Shown here piece by piece: positions 63,775 through 64,000 of a stretch of DNA of 64,000 nt. Origin of the DNA: Parvularcula sp. (lineage in GTDB: Bacteria > Pseudomonadota > Alphaproteobacteria > Caulobacterales > Parvularculaceae); the NCBI GenBank assembly GCA_002704915.1, contig PAIP01000033.1, positions 26,323-90,322 of the forward strand, written 5' to 3'. Numbering within the stretch: the stretch's first letter is position 1; the number at the start of each line of letters is the position of its first letter. The translations under genes were made by a program, and so were the position numbers. The notes under the pieces were generated by a model that had not been told where the DNA came from, made no database searches, and worked only from the letters and a program-made list of their open reading frames with translations.

Positions 63775-64000
63775 ATGCTGAGCGTTGAAGAAGCCATTTC
63801 CGCCGTGCTGGAGGGCGCGGCGCCCATCGGACATGAGCAAGCCGGGCTCGGTGAACTGGTCGGCCGCATCGCCGCCGAAGACGTGACAGCGCGCATGACC
63901 CAGCCGCCTTTCGCCGCCTCCGCCATGGACGGTTATGCTGTGCGATCTAAAGATATGCGCGTGGGCGCTGAGCTGCGGGTCATCGGCGATGCGCCGGCGG
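63775..64000 (+). CDS. moeA: Molybdopterin molybdotransferase, N-terminal part (cut by window edge)
   Basis: 75 codons from ATG 63775, open at the window end. MLSVEEAISAVLEGAAPIG and then RIAAEDVTARMTQPPFAASAMDGYAVRSKD are the MoeA N-terminal domain (the PPF..S.MDGYAV block is diagnostic). It inserts molybdate in adenylylated molybdopterin. It follows moaC by 3 bp and is the sixth gene of the run. Confidence 0.95.
   Translation, partial: MLSVEEAISAVLEGAAPIGHEQAGLGELVGRIAAEDVTARMTQPPFAASAMDGYAVRSKDMRVGAELRVIGDAPA

Overview
The window is GC-rich, gene-dense bacterial DNA, most likely from an alphaproteobacterium with a sphingomonad-like lignin catabolism. Support for this is the protocatechuate 4,5-cleavage (lig) operon, lignostilbene dioxygenases, LigF/Bae-type and Nu-class glutathione S-transferases, LigD-type dehydrogenases and a soluble FdsGBA formate dehydrogenase. 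I cannot name a genus. I see no tRNA, rRNA, transposase, CRISPR array or plasmid/phage gene.

Left part (1-32 kb) is a catabolic region for lignin-derived aromatic dimers. It holds two lignostilbene dioxygenases, two NTF2-fold proteins resembling the diarylpropane lyase LdpA, two CmcJ/NvfI-type Fe(II)/2-oxoglutarate proteins, four LigD/LigL-type C-alpha dehydrogenases, a translationally coupled GST pair resembling BaeAB, a Nu-class GST, LigW (5-carboxyvanillate decarboxylase) and a LigW paralogue, a secreted PQQ/haem c alcohol dehydrogenase, a benzoylformate-decarboxylase-like enzyme, a CoA ligase, an aldehyde dehydrogenase, three MFS transporters, and MarR and AraC regulators. Many units are divergent or convergent, so this is a patchwork of small operons rather than one long transcript.

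Middle part (31-43 kb) joins C1 metabolism to this: a MetE-like zinc protein coupled to a CmcJ-like gene, glutathione-dependent formaldehyde dehydrogenase, S-formylglutathione hydrolase and a second MetE-like protein. A three-gene envelope island (polytopic membrane protein, UDP-galactopyranose-mutase-like flavoprotein, GtrA) sits between the two formaldehyde genes. A Bcr/CflA exporter and another aldehyde dehydrogenase follow.

Right part (43-64 kb) is first a complete protocatechuate meta-cleavage operon (ligK-ligU-DUF1932-ligJ-ligI-ligA-ligB-ligC-aldo/keto reductase) with a divergent LysR regulator that carries two HTH domains. Then comes formate oxidation and assimilation (fdsG-fdsB-fdsA-fdhD-fhs), and molybdenum cofactor synthesis (moaA-moaD-moaE-moaB-moaC-moeA) that serves the Mo-dependent formate dehydrogenase.

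Read together: dimers are oxidised and cleaved to guaiacyl monomers, side chains are trimmed, monomers would enter through protocatechuate to pyruvate and oxaloacetate, and the formaldehyde released (by an LdpA-type lyase and by O-demethylation) goes to formate, CO2 and one-carbon folate. No vanillate O-demethylase and no LigXYZ is in the window, so the link from vanillate to protocatechuate must lie elsewhere.
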